A stretch of DNA of 49,772 bases, taken from Conoideocrella luteorostrata (Eukaryota > Ascomycota > Sordariomycetes > Hypocreales > Clavicipitaceae). Of this stretch, positions 23,243-33,788 are shown piece by piece. The position numbers and the translations under genes were made by a program. Location of the stretch: NCBI GenBank assembly GCA_032433595.1, contig JASWJB010000326.1, forward strand, positions 1 to 49,772, given 5' to 3'. How positions within the stretch are numbered: position 1 is the first letter of the stretch; each line of letters starts with the position of its first letter. The notes below the pieces were generated by a model. That model saw nothing but the letters and a program-made list of their open reading frames with translations, searched no databases and was not told the DNA's origin.

Positions 23243-23413
23243 CATGTGGTGGAGCGGTGAGGTCTCGTGATGAAGGGCGCATTGTCCTTCTTCCGCAGGT
23301 TTCAGGACTAGATCTGGCGGTTCGACTTTGCATAAAATGACTGCATCGCCAATCGATTGATCTCTCTCATCATGGCTCTCACTCGAGCGCAGGCAGCCGC
23401 CCAGAGTGGTCAC
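23243..23413 (-). pseudogene. Possible orphan exon, antisense to DUF7924 promoter
   Basis: The minus-strand frame reads RDQSIGDAVILCKVEPPDLV then LKPAEEGQCALHHETSPL and ends at a strong donor (CAG|GTAAGC, about 23243). Composition and donor look like a real exon, but I find no partner exon and no family. It overlaps exon 1 of the DUF7924 gene on the other strand. Probably a relic. Confidence 0.25.
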
Positions 23414-25084
23414 GTATCATCGGCGCCAAAAGATCAAGGTTAGTGTTTCATGATGCGCTCAGCAATGTCTCGACTTACGATGGACAGGCAATCGACCTCT
23501 AAGCATTCAGAACCCAAGTAGCTCCCGAACTCGGATGCCTCGACCCCAAAAACGTAAAAACCAAGAGCATTTTGAGCGCGTGCAACAGCATTTATCTGCA
23601 GAAAAGGAGATTTCACATCGGCAGGTATACTCATATTAGTTCATATCCTCCCCAAGTTACGTTAATTCGGAAATTAAGTATCGTAGGGCATTGTGGCGAC
23701 TAGCAAACGGGGTCCGAAACGGCCCATTGACGACCTTGGTCAACATCTTGAGTCAGTCTGCAAGCGGCCACGTCGATCGTCTCCAGTCACTCTCGTGCGA
23801 CACACTTTAAGCAAAACGGCAAATAGTCACGGCGATTCGTTTGAACCTTTCGACCCTATTGGATTTTGGGCTAGAGAAGGGAAGTGGCCGCGAGAATACT
23901 TCGAACCAAAGATGGCGCATTTACTCGCTCGGAAAAAGTCGCTATCGTCTATAAGCCGCAAACGTTCGAACTCTGCCACGTCTTCGACCCCCAGCGATCA
24001 GCGGCCCAGGGAGGAGAAGAGTGCACCTTATCGAGACGCGCGATATGAGCTTCTTCTCCAAACAAAGGGTACCTACATGGACATCTCCGAGCTGGGTATC
24101 GCGGAGTCCAGCAAGCTTGTCATTCGGAACCTGCTAGAGAGTGAGCAGGCGGTCCCTAAAGATACAGTCTTTGATGATTCTGTCTTTGTAGACGCTTGTC
24201 GCAATTTGCGTGGCAGAAACGAGGCCAGAGTTATCCAGGATATTTCAAGACTCATCGTTCCTTCTGCAGAAAGTCTTGCTCTTCGCGTTAAAAACCTCAA
24301 GTGTCTTACAGAGAGTGTGAATGAAGGCTGGAACAGCTCAATCCCGCTGACTGGGACTCGCCCCCAACCCGACTACTCTCTTGGCTTCAAACGAGAGGCA
24401 TTCAGCGATGACCAGCTGGTCAAGCTGTCACCTTTCATTGGTGACTTTATCGGTGGAGACCAATCATATTTCATGGCGACTTACTATATGTACTTCCCTT
24501 TTCTATCTTGTGAAGTAAAGTGCGGCGCCGCTGCGCTGGACGTAGCCGATCGTCAGAATGCTCACAGCATGACCTTGGCAGTAAGGGCTGTCACTGAACT
24601 CTTCCGTGCTGTTAAACGCGAAGACGAAGTCCATAGGCAGATTCTGGCCTTTTCTGTTTCCCATGACCATAGCTCGGTGCGAATCTACGGCCATTATCCA
24701 GTGATTGAGGGAAAAGATATTAAGTACTACCGTCATCCGATCCGCAATTTTGTCTTTACAGAACTTGACGGTAAAGAAAAGTGGACGGCATATCAATTTA
24801 CCAAAAACGTGTACGAGCTGTGGATGCCGTCTCATCTCAAAAGAATATGCTCGGCTATTGATCAGCTGCCATCCGATTTGGATTTTGAAGACCCATCACT
24901 GCCGACAACGGGATTATCTCAGAGTCTACATAATCATCAGCTGTCGCAGTCGGGTGCGGACAATGCTTCACCTCTTGTTGAGCAAGACAGTCAGTCGAGC
25001 AGTGGAGGGCAGCAGATTGTAACGCCAAGTACATCAGTTACCAATCTGGGAACGACGAAGAAGAAGCGCAAGGGCAAGAAGTAA
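23372..25084 (+). CDS. DUF7924 family protein (533 aa), PD-(D/E)XK-like motif
   Basis: Three exons: 23372-23438, 23488-23624 and 23687-25084. The introns (GTTAGT...ACAG; GTATAC...GTAG) keep frame, and ATG at 23372 starts MALTRAQAAAQ. The long open frame alone has no ATG at its head, so the two small upstream exons are needed. The N-terminal ~170 residues are basic and disordered, with nuclear-localisation-like patches (KRGPKRP, RPQKRK). The C-terminal half is the conserved DUF7924 domain: PQPDYSLGF, SYFMATYYMYFPFLSCEVKC, DRQNAHSMT, YRHPIRNFVF, TAYQFTKNVYELW. The P-D...E-V-K arrangement fits a PD-(D/E)XK nuclease-like fold; this is my inference. The tail ends in a lysine-rich stretch (KKKRKGKK). 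No disabling change is seen. Such genes are multicopy in many Pezizomycotina. Confidence 0.87.
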
Positions 25085-25712
25085 AACCAGAATATAAATG
25101 GCGGCTTGTAATTCCAAAGCAACCCGTGACAGTAAACAAGGTAACTTCTGCTGTAGATCATTCCATGGGATAATTGGGATTTTTAGTTCATGACAAATCA
25201 TCTTAATGCTGATTTGTTGCTATCTAGTAGACGAGTCGGGAGTTCAATTCAGGATGCCAGTCATGAGATCCAAGACCTTACTAAGCATAGGATTAATAAT
25301 GTATTTACAGTACTTATTCTAAATTCGCGAAGATAAACAGTAATAATCTAATTCTTGATCCATTTTACTTTATACGGTATGAATGCGCATCGAGGTTTCA
25401 TCAGTGGTGTAACTATGCGGAGCACTTCACTCTGTCTGCACTGGCCAATAGTATAAATCGACTACCAGACCTAACCAGTTAGGTCAGCTCAATGTGGACA
25501 GTCATACGTAATTTCGTATCCAACAGAGGCACAAATCGGAGCTTGTCACTAGTAATCTGAGGCCCGCTACTTGAACTTGAGAATCATGCACATTATTAAA
25601 TGTACTAAAAACCTTGATCCTAATATAGCCAATCCAAAGCTATATTCTTAATGAGGTAAATTCCATTAATATTATAGAAGTACTGCTCACAAGAGAATGC
25701 ATTCCGCGTCAC
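25085..25712. other. AT-rich intergenic with one long palindrome
   Basis: No gene seen. It contains the 18-bp dyad at 25468-25485 and AT-rich sequence. Confidence 0.4.
25468..25485. repeat. Inverted repeat GACCTAAC-CA-GTTAGGTC
   Basis: Perfect 8-bp arms around a 2-nt CA centre. This is the longest member of the CTAAC-NN-GTTAG dyad family in the window. Confidence 0.7.
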
Positions 25713-26108
25713 TCATGGGATGCTCCTCGAGGGGTTACACGAGAGGTCATTTAGTGCTGTGCGCAGCGCCTCGCTAGCCTCTTTCCTGACCACCTGTCGC
25801 TTCTGCTCTACTGCATCAAGGAGTCTCTCCTTTCCTGCAAGTTCGAGTAGAGCATTCTCTTGCCGAGCTAGTTGACTCAACATCAGACTAGCGAGCTCTA
25901 TTGTGGCTTCAGCATCCTCCAGTAGAGCTTCAAATCCTAACCGCCGTAGGTCCCGTCTTCGTGTCACTTGATTTGCTATTCTGTGCTCCCAGTCTAGCTT
26001 TTCGACGCTTAATCTTCTCTCGGTTTCGATTGTAGTGAAGCTGGTCATTTGCTGACCATCTCTAGGCGCTCGTATGACTTTTTGAGGCACTTGAATACTA
26101 GAAATCAT
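25713..26108 (-). CDS. Hypothetical coiled-coil protein (131 aa)
   Basis: A single open frame starting MISSIQVPQKVIRAPRDGQQ, then a charged helical region from about residue 30 to 125. That region has heptad-like Leu/Ala spacing (EDAEATIELASLMLSQLA, LLELAGKERLLDAVEQKRQ). Composition supports coding. No family recognised, no signal peptide or membrane segment. It lies between the DUF7924 gene and another minus-strand hypothetical frame; whether they belong together is unclear. Confidence 0.45.
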   Translation of the reverse strand: MISSIQVPQKVIRAPRDGQQMTSFTTIETERRLSVEKLDWEHRIANQVTRRRDLRRLGFEALLEDAEATIELASLMLSQLARQENALLELAGKERLLDAVEQKRQVVRKEASEALRTALNDLSCNPSRSIP

Positions 26109-26393
26109 ATTTATCAGAAATTTAAAGTGCGTAGGGAAATAAATTCAGCACCAAGCATGCACAGAAGAAGAAGTTTATTAATATATTTCTTTCTTGTTAT
26201 TGGCTTGGCGTCAATTAATTATCAAAACACTGTTTCGCTGCAAGAAATTCGAGCCAGCATGGTTTTCTTAAGTGCGTTCCGGGCTAGTACTATCTCCAAA
26301 GTTCATCTCATGCGCCAAGCGACGCACGCGATTGCGACAAGGGATGCAATTCTTCCACTCCCCAAACATCATGTGGTCCTCCAATAACGTACA

Positions 26394-26756
26394 TTACTCG
26401 TCAGCCTTATTTTCCACTTTACCGACATTCTTCATCTTTTTCTTCTTCTTGTCTTGCCCACAGAATGAAGCAAGCCATTCATTTGACTTCTCCCATGGCT
26501 CTGCTTCCAACTGGCAAAACTTTACTTCTGCCAACGCCGTATCAGGCGCGGAGGGACAGTTAAGTACTGTTATCTTCCATTCTCCGTACTTCATCTTCGA
26601 ATAAACCACAGTTCCATCAAAATGCAGCCAACTACGCCGAGCAAGGATAATATCTGTATTTGATTCGGCATGACCGGGCGAGAAAACGCCAAGCAGAGGG
26701 AGTTCCGCTCGCGACGTCGTACGGGATCCAACGCCGGTATCGCCACTAGATATTAG
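26394..26756 (-). CDS. Hypothetical protein, partial (C-terminal exon)
   Basis: An open frame of about 120 codons without an ATG near its 5' end. It reads AELPLLGVFSPGHAES, SWLHFDGTVVYSKMKYGEWK and PDTALAEVKFCQLEAEPWEK, and closes with a lysine run before TAA. The aromatic-rich, regular text looks like a real C-terminal exon. The 5' end probably begins at an acceptor near 26748-26756; no upstream exon could be identified, so this may be a partial gene. Family unknown. Confidence 0.4.
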   Translation of the reverse strand, partial: LISSGDTGVGSRTTSRAELPLLGVFSPGHAESNTDIILARRSWLHFDGTVVYSKMKYGEWKITVLNCPSAPDTALAEVKFCQLEAEPWEKSNEWLASFCGQDKKKKKMKNVGKVENKADE

Positions 26757-26813
26757 CTAAGTCTTCGCCGCGCAGTGGTCGGCCACCATCACTCTCTGAT
26801 CGCGATGATGCAG

Positions 26814-26828
26814 CGGCGGCGGCGGCGG
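26814..26828. repeat. (CGG)5 microsatellite
   Basis: Five CGG units just downstream of the LINE RNase H relic (which is on the minus strand). This is a simple repeat in non-coding DNA. Confidence 0.7.
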
Positions 26829-26838
26829 CAGTAAAGAA

Positions 26839-26985
26839 TTAAAATGCTGCATCTACGGGTTCCGGCTGAGTGCACCCTGTCTTTGCAAGCGCGTCAGCCT
26901 GTTCGTTTCCTACAATCTTGGTGTGCCCAGGTATCCAGCGGACGTCTGTCTACCCATGGGTCTTTGCAAGAGCCTGAAATTTGCA
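26839..26985 (-). mobile_element. LINE (I/Tad-like) RNase H relic
   Basis: The minus strand reads FQALAKTHG-stop-TDVRWIPGHTKIVGNEQADALAKTG and ends shortly after at TAA (26839-26841). This is the end of an RNase H domain as found at the C-terminus of fungal non-LTR retrotransposon polyproteins. It matches the copy at 37.2 kb (FQALAKRHRQTYIRWIPGHS). The in-frame TAG replaces a Gln codon (CAG to TAG). The fragment is isolated and dead. Confidence 0.75.
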
Positions 26986-27152
26986 CTAGCCTAATACGTC
27001 CTAAGCCCCATCTAGGGTACCTGAGTGGCCTGAGGCCGCTGGACAAAAAATACACTATTACGTCTAATAATCTCCATGCCCCAGCTTCCCCGTGTTCGCC
27101 ACCCCACAGTACCTCTTCCTCATGACGCTCGCAACTTTCCAGCACAGATCAA

Positions 27153-27641
27153 ATGATGAGCAGCAACGAAAGTATTACCTATCTTTTTACGTGCAAACCC
27201 AATCCTATTGCGAATAGGTTGAATTCAGTCGAAAAACCTGTTCGAGAGCCCGCTCGAAACCCGCTTCGAAACCCTACCCGAACCAATGCCCGCCGCAGGC
27301 ACCGACCGAGGACAACATCTACACGTTGTGCGAAAAACACCCCACCAGGGAATGCGAAATCGAAACGGATACACGGCCAGATATTAAACAGGTGTATCCG
27401 ACTGGGTTGTCCGTCAGATAGCCTGAAGGGAGCGGGTCAAGACGTATATGGGCTTTATGATGGAAATAATCGCTTCAGCCTGCGGATTGGCAACGGCTAC
27501 CCTTCATTCGAATTGATTCAACATGATGACGTCGTATACAACCTGAAATACAGCGGAATGACGTTTGATGAAGTGAAAACCAGAGTTCGCGACGTTCTGA
27601 TTAACAAAGTCCGTCAAGAACCATTTCTCGAAGAAATATAA
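27153..27641 (+). CDS. Hypothetical 162-aa protein
   Basis: Open frame with a basic, low-complexity N-terminal half (many Arg/Pro/Asn) and a C-terminal half of ordinary globular composition: GLYDGNNRFSLRIGNGYPSF, then ELIQHDDVVYNLKYSGMTFD and VKTRVRDVLINKV. The C-terminal part is more convincing than the N-terminal part, so the true start may be a downstream acceptor or Met. No family recognised. Confidence 0.38.
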   Translation: MMSSNESITYLFTCKPNPIANRLNSVEKPVREPARNPLRNPTRTNARRRHRPRTTSTRCAKNTPPGNAKSKRIHGQILNRCIRLGCPSDSLKGAGQDVYGLYDGNNRFSLRIGNGYPSFELIQHDDVVYNLKYSGMTFDEVKTRVRDVLINKVRQEPFLEEI

Positions 27642-28628
27642 CAGAAGACCACCAGGACGTACTCGTTTTCTCGTCAATGAGTGTCACTTCAATTTACTAT
27701 CTGGATATACTGGGTAATCTTGTTATGCTATTTTGGGTGTGTGTTTGTAACTAGGGGACAGGAGAAAAACGATACCCGCGAAAATCAGTGATTACAGGAT
27801 GATGGTATATGGATGTTAAATGTGTAAAACTGAATGGCTAGCCAGCTTCTCTACTTAATATCGAGAGCGCGCACCTTGGAAGACGTCGCGGAGGCAAAAG
27901 ACCCAACGAGCCTCTAGAAGTCGCCTTTGGTTATCAGTGCGGTGGCGAAGAAATGTTGTTATTGGACGCAAAATTGGATATGTTCCTAAGAGCCAGCTTT
28001 CCAGCCACAATGTATACTGCTTTTCCGAGTTATAGTGATTACCTCGGAGAGGCACATTGTCTCTTTAGTCACATTTGTTGAAACTTGTGTATTAATAGTG
28101 GATTTTAGAGTAGAATATGCTTCGGAAACCTACATGCCACGTCCACTGGACCATCCCCTTTGACACAGAATCTGGACACAAAATTCGTCCTCGAGTAGAC
28201 TAAGCCATCGATTAGGAGCTGCAATATTATGTATTGCAACCGTAAATAACGATCACAACAGCAAACATGGATTCCTGCCTGCGACGAGACAACAAGGACA
28301 AGAGACGAGAGACGTCTCTTGGCCCTTCCGTGAGGATATTGACGTTGCGTAATGTTTAGTGCAATATGCCAAGTCACCTCGATCGTGAAAAATAACACAT
28401 GCTCTATGCTGGTTGAGGCGCTGACATTTCTGTGCTCACCGTCCGCATCGGTTTGGTGTGCGCAGACGGCGAACCACGGTGAAACTATACAAGGACGGGC
28501 ACATCAATCGGAATAGTGGCATTGGGGTCAGAACTGGCCCAAGCGGATAAATGATAGCGGAGACGAGTGTATAATAGTAAAATGCCAGGCTCAAACCCTA
28601 GCCTACGCAGAGTTTAAGAGGTCCAAGC
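27642..28628. other. Intergenic, nothing recognised
   Basis: About 1 kb without a supported gene or repeat. It should include the 3' ends of the flanking convergent genes. Confidence 0.4.
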
Positions 28629-29305
28629 TCATAACCATACTATCTCCCCTTCGACGTCATAATAGTACTCTCTCTGGTATTCAGAGTGCCAGTACACGAC
28701 AGCTCCATTCTCTAAATAACGATAGAACACTCCCGTTGCCGGGTCTTGTTCATATCCCCCATTATTAGAAGCGCTGGCCTTGCCCTTATTGCTGCCACTG
28801 CCGTTGCCGTTGCCGCGGCTGGAGGAGCTTTGCCCTCCACTGGAGTTGTTGTGCTTGGCTTCGTTCTGCGCCTTCCATTGCTCAACGTAATCAGAATCAA
28901 GCCAATATGCATTCTCGCCCAGTTCTTCTGCTGTAGCGGAAGGCATCTGCAGAGATGGAAACCCTGATTTCGATGATACTACTGTCCCGTCAGGATACAC
29001 GTGTAGTGAGAAGCCGGATCCCTTGAAATCCTCCTTCTTCCGAAATGCAACAGACGCATGGAAAGGATCATTTGTCTTTGGCGACGCATGAGGTTCTCCG
29101 CTAATATTCCGATTATTAGTCACGGAATTGTTCTATCAACTGATCATGGAAGTACTTACTGAAGTTTTGCGAAAGGCACCTTGTAGACCTTCAACTCTGG
29201 ATGATTTCTCTCCAAATAAGCTACATACTGTTCGACGATTCTCTGCACCCAAGGAACATTTTTTCCTTTGAATTTTGTACCTAGCCTGGCCAAAGTAGAT
29301 CTCAT
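28629..29305 (-). CDS. Conserved-looking hypothetical protein with aromatic C-terminal module (205 aa)
   Basis: Two exons, 29305-29160 and 29100-28629. The intron 29159-29101 (GTAAGT...ATTAG, branch GACTAAT) keeps frame and joins AKL to HGEPHASP. I chose ATG 29305 because upstream in-frame sequence is translated microsatellite. The N-terminus is helical (NVPWVQRIVEQYVAYLERN), followed by a compact part with FHASVAFRKKEDFKGSGFSL and YPDGTVVSSKSGFP. A Ser/Gly/Asn-rich linker comes next. The last ~40 residues are a Tyr/Trp-rich end (DPATGVFYRYLENGAVVYWH, EYYYDVEG) resembling WW- or OCRE-like aromatic modules. No catalytic motif is seen. Splice quality suggests an intact gene; function unknown. 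Confidence 0.65.
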
Positions 29306-29352
29306 ACTGATGATACTGAGATAAAAACTGTTTATCGCCGTGGAAACCAAAA

Positions 29353-29433
29353 TTTGGAGAGAGAGAGGGAGAGAGAAAAACAGCGGGGGAGAGAAAGAGC
29401 AAGGGAGAGAAATAGAGAGGGAGAGAGACAAAG
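29353..29433. repeat. GA-rich microsatellite
   Basis: About 80 nt of imperfect (GA)n on the plus strand, interrupted by GGG and AAA. It sits just upstream of the chosen start of the minus-strand 205-aa gene, so it would be in its promoter or 5' leader. Open frames across it on both strands are artefacts. Confidence 0.8.
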
Positions 29434-30037
29434 AGATAATACGCGTATAATATCCTTTTCGTTCTGCGAATACCACTGGTATAATGCCTGGGACATCCTT
29501 TTTGCATCAAGACATCGGGAATTCACTTCATATTATAACGAAACCTAGGAAACCATGATGGCATGGTCGCAACGAGTGGCAATCATAAGCGCACGATCGG
29601 ACAAGGTTTGTTATTCACAGTGTTTCAAAATGACCATATTTTGGCTGTTATGTATTTTCTCCAGACCTAGAGCCGCCTATATGTATCATACGCGGCATCG
29701 CTGGTCCAATCATGAACATGAGGCGGGAGAAGAGCGCTTACCGCTGTGATGCGAGTGGTGCGTAACCCTTCTAAAACGGCTGCAATGCACGCTGTAATAA
29801 AACAGTCACGCTACGGGCCAGGTCGTTACAGGCCATCCTTAGCTAACTATGAAACGAGCCCCGTCTTGTGGGCCGCTGCCTTAGTCGCCCGTCTAGTTAC
29901 TCACTAAAAGTACACCCTTGGCTTCGGTTAAACAGCGGCTATGGCCGGCAGGAATATTGCTCAGCCTAGTTTAAAGCAGATTGAAGGGGCGATCTTTATT
30001 ACCAAATTCAGCTCCAATTCACACCTAGAGCCTGAGC
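29434..30037. other. Intergenic between 205-aa gene and kinase
   Basis: No gene supported. It is a divergent spacer (minus-strand gene to the left, kinase to the right) and probably holds both promoters. Confidence 0.4.
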
Positions 30038-31659
30038 ATGTTCACTGCAGCGCTTTGTACTAAGCCACGAATCCCATGGCTTATGGAAGCTCTGAAGATG
30101 CCGGGCTATTGGAAGCGGTCATTTTCAATTTCTTCGCGAAACTCACCAAGACCGGCGGCGTATGACCTGGGTGAGCCGATTGACGAAGAGCTGCTCCCGA
30201 GTGATCGCCTGAAATATTTTCATCGCACGCAGCCTGGTCAGATCCTTGATGGCAGATTCAAGACGATTGCAAAACTTGGATTTGGGTCAGGATCTACAGT
30301 CTGGCTGGCAGAAAATCTAGCGTTGTGAGAGACTCCAACTGTCCATCATCACCATCACTATTTTAATATATCATTCAGCAAACGATGGACGAAATCATCC
30401 GCTCCTCGCTATGTCAGCATCAAGATTCCTGCTCTAGATACGAATGCCACTGGAGAGATGCGATGGACGAAGCTAATTGCGGGTGCCAATCCATCACACG
30501 AGGGTTTCTCACGCATTCGGACACCAATTGATGTGTTCAATTTAGAGGGCGAAGGTGGGACGCATACCTGTCTAGTGTTTGAACCCATGAGGGAGACTCT
30601 TTCCCAGTTCCAGCAGAGATTGCCGCGAAAAAGACTAGGACCTCCGTTATTTAAAGCATATATGTTTTGTCTTCTTCAGGCGTTGAATTATTTGCACACA
30701 GAATGTCGTCTTATCCATACAGGTATGAGCTTCGCAATAAGCCTTTGCTAACGCCACTAATCAAGTTACTAGACATCAAGGATGATAACATTATGGTTAC
30801 GATCGAAGACGATTCTGTGCTGGAAGATATCGTACACTACTATAAGGCCAACTCCCAGCCAAGGCATACCCGCAGTGAAGATGGACGTGTGACATATCTG
30901 TCACATGATGAGTTTGGAGGCCTTCGAGGCACTACTATTTTACCTCGGTTGACTGACTTTAATCTTTCCTTCCCTGGATTACCTGATAACCGAGGCCATA
31001 TATCCCCCATCCAATCTCATCGATATCGCGCCCCAGAAGTGTTTCTTGGCCTGCCATGGTCATATAGTGCCGATATATGGAATCTCGGCTTAATGGTAAA
31101 TCATTCATTTTGAGTACACTGGCATGTTTTTATGTCTATATAATAGATCTAACATCTGCAGATGTGGAACCTCTTGGAGAACATCAGCTTGTTCAACCGC
31201 CCGGCAGGTGAAGATGGTGAATACGATGCACACGTTCACCTTGCTCACATGATTTCTGTGCTGGGCGATCCTCCTGAGACACTAATCCAAAGAGAACGAA
31301 TGTGTCGCAAGGCTAAACTCGGCAGGATGATAATCAACCAGAATGGTGAAAAGTGTGAAACTATGAACGAGTTTTGGGGGGGTCCCTTCTTCGACGAAGC
31401 TGGTACGTCGGGGATGGCACGGCCATGAAATGTATGACAGCTTTCAGCTTTTTCTAACTGTCACATATTAGGTCGTACGATTCGCAGAGATTTGGTTAAG
31501 GAACGGAAGCAGTTATCTGATGCAGTGACGGAGCTTGCCGGGCAGGAAAAGAAGCAATTTCTAGATTTCGCTGGTTCAATGCTGCAATGGCTGCCCGAAA
31601 AGAGAAAGACAGCTCATGAACTTTTGCAGCATCCCTTTTTGAAGGATATGAATATATAA
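30038..31659 (+). CDS. SRPK-like protein kinase (460 aa)
   Basis: Five exons: 30038-30324, 30379-30722, 30773-31095, 31162-31402 and 31472-31659. All introns are GT-AG and keep frame; the total is 1383 nt. Motifs: glycine loop KLGFGSGSTVWLAE (about residues 78-91), beta-3 lysine in YVSIK (K111), catalytic loop HTDIKDDN (D211, K213, N216), then TDFN (272-274) in place of DFG/DLG, activation-segment end HRYRAPEVFLG, and WNLGLMMWNLLE. The C-terminal lobe continues through WLPEKRKTAHELLQHPFLKD and ends two codons later. The HTDIK loop and the insert after it are typical of SRPK-type kinases that are multicopy in filamentous fungi. The DFG glycine is replaced by Asn, which could alter activity. 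The N-terminal segment may act in targeting; substrate unknown. Confidence 0.88.
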
Positions 31660-32640
31660 TAATTGAAACACTCAATGGGAAACTGGGAGAGAGGGTTGAA
31701 TCTATTTACTTGGCGAAGAGTGTTGACCTTGGACCAGAGTATATTACATAGAGCCTACGCCCTATTGAATGCGAATGTAGCAAGCCTAGTCTCGTCCCAA
31801 TGTCCAGTATGCCTCAGAAGGGCGGTAGTCGTCTAAGGTTTTTTCACATTAATGTGGGTTGTCTTGGGCTTTGCGTTGCACGTGCACTCATCGCGACGGC
31901 CCGAAATGTTGACATTTTAAGAAACACTGAGACTATTACTTTCCCATCGCGCACGAAACCAAAGTATGCAATCTAGGCCATTACATAAAGGTATGGTTCC
32001 AAAAAAGTCATCAAGCATGTGATCGCTGACTGTTGACTCAAGTCACCGCAGAAACCCGTGTCTTTGCCGACAAGGTCCTTTGCACGCATGCAGTCCTCAG
32101 CCATCACATCCTTTCCTACGCTCCACTGATATTTCTCTGATTAAGTCGTTTGACCAAGCCTAGCGTACTTTCCACGGGGTTTTATGCTCACAAGACATGG
32201 TTTCTATACGAACCTCGGAAGATTTGCTCGTCAATAGCTCAATAAAGACGCTCTCTCCCGCTATCGATCTATACCCCGCCAAGAGTCATCAATAACAAGC
32301 GTCATCATCATTTTGCCACAATCTGCACTTATAGCCGTATTCAACTTGCTTTCCTTTATTATTCTCCGCTGTTGTGTCCTGTAGAGTGTCGATACGCAAG
32401 GAAGAGTGTTGTAAAAAGGTTGCAAAGCGGTGATTGTGACGGAAGACAGCACGCGCCATGAACCATCTTAATCCGACGATAACGTAGGCCAGAACAGCCG
32501 CGCATATCAGTAGAATGCAACACTCAGAGTGTCTTTATGACTTGTTTCATTATCAGAAGGAATGCTTTAGGGTTCATAGCAGTTCGCCAGAACATGCAAA
32601 GGATATGGCAGATGCTCCTTCCGCCATCCATCGTAAGGAA
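31660..32640. other. Intergenic, nothing recognised
   Basis: No gene or repeat supported between the kinase and the left inverted repeat. Confidence 0.4.
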
Positions 32641-33603
32641 CTGCTGTAGTGCGAGGATTGTGCAGTGCTACACAAACAGAGGGTGGAGCGGCTGTAGCGC
32701 TAGAGATGTAGTGCTACAGGGAAAACAGAGGGTGGAGCGGCTGTAGTGCTAGGCATATGTAGGCTGCTCTTAGAGCATAAAGATGCTACTTCCTCATCTA
32801 TCTATTCATCGGTTTTAAAAAGCAGTGAGACTTGCAACATTGAAACGTCCATAATTCGTCAGGTGCATGCCATTTTGAGCTATTCACAACAGTTTTGGTA
32901 GCCGTATTGGTCCCTTCTAGCTATCGGTAAAACGGGGTGGTAACCGCGGCAGCGGTATGGGATTGGTATTATTTAAGAGCCACTGTGTTCTCGTTATCTC
33001 CAGAATAGCATGCGAAGCACGGTAATCCCTGTAGCGGTTCCTCCTTGGACTCTCACTAGCTACTGGTCTTAGGTTTTTTTCTAAAACAAAGGAAAAACAT
33101 CCCAGAGAACAAAAGAGTTTTGTCAGCCAATGCAGCCAGTGCGGGTGACCTTTTGTCAAAGGCGAAATTTTTTTTTTGGGTGCATGGTGGTTTTATTTAG
33201 TGACTTTATGACGATCTCTACCCACCACCATTCATTCGTCAAAATATCTCTACTGTCTGCACAATTGATGCGATTAATTTCTCAGTAACATAGAATGATA
33301 TTGAGCTGCTGCTTGCTCGGCTCTCATTGTCGCTAGTGGCGGCTAGGGTTTTCGCTGTCCAATGGCCCTGCATTCCACTGCTTTGCCGGGGGCGACCTCT
33401 AACTGGTTCGGTTAGCCCTCGACAGATAGTGAAGATGTCCCCTGGGTACGGCTGCAATGCCGTCGAACAGTAGATCAATTTGCATAGTGTGCGACCGCAT
33501 AACCGCAGATCCTTCTAATGGCAAGGCAAAAAATGTTGTTTATAAGCTAGGCAACATGCATTTAAAAGTATGTGCTGTCGTCCTACTGTTGCGAAGAATA
33601 TAA
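32641..33603 (-). repeat. Inverted repeat copy 1 with palindromic minisatellite
   Basis: The body (about 32760-33603) is the reverse complement of 39386-40002 plus 42609-42880; landmarks include the A/T homopolymer, GTAGCTAGTGAGAGTCC, and ACAGTAGGACGACAGCAC. At its left end (32641-32753) are two ~50-bp tandem units sharing ACAGAGGGTGGAGCGGCTGT and TGTAG-YR-CTACA dyads. The element contains the CTAACTGGTT dyad (33399-33408). No open reading frame for a transposition protein is visible, so it is a non-autonomous or degraded repeat. Confidence 0.75.
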
Positions 33604-33788
33604 GCCCAAATTGCAGCTACTGGAGAACAATTCAGTGGGCCTGCAATTTTGCTTCGTAGTCAAGTGGTTAATTGTTCCAACACCTACAGGCGGTTAAGAT
33701 GAACACGGTCCCTTACTGTTCAACACGTAACAATTGCTCACGCTTCATTAATAGCGATTTTTGTCAGAGGAGCAACAAGAAATTGTAG
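33604..33788. other. Spacer
   Basis: Short non-coding gap between the repeat and the coiled-coil pseudogene; nothing recognised. Confidence 0.4.

Larger units (their letters stand above)
21800..23371. other. Intergenic with two dispersed palindromes
   Basis: No supported gene over most of the stretch. It holds an ACTCCGTA motif (22130-22137), the palindromes listed separately at 22156 and 22274, and the promoter of the DUF7924 gene. A short minus-strand frame (23413-23243) ends at a good donor and is listed separately. Confidence 0.4.

Noticed and set aside
29354..29548. Frames across the GA-rich tract on both strands
   Set aside because: Translated microsatellite (Arg-Glu or Leu-Ser repeats); not coding.
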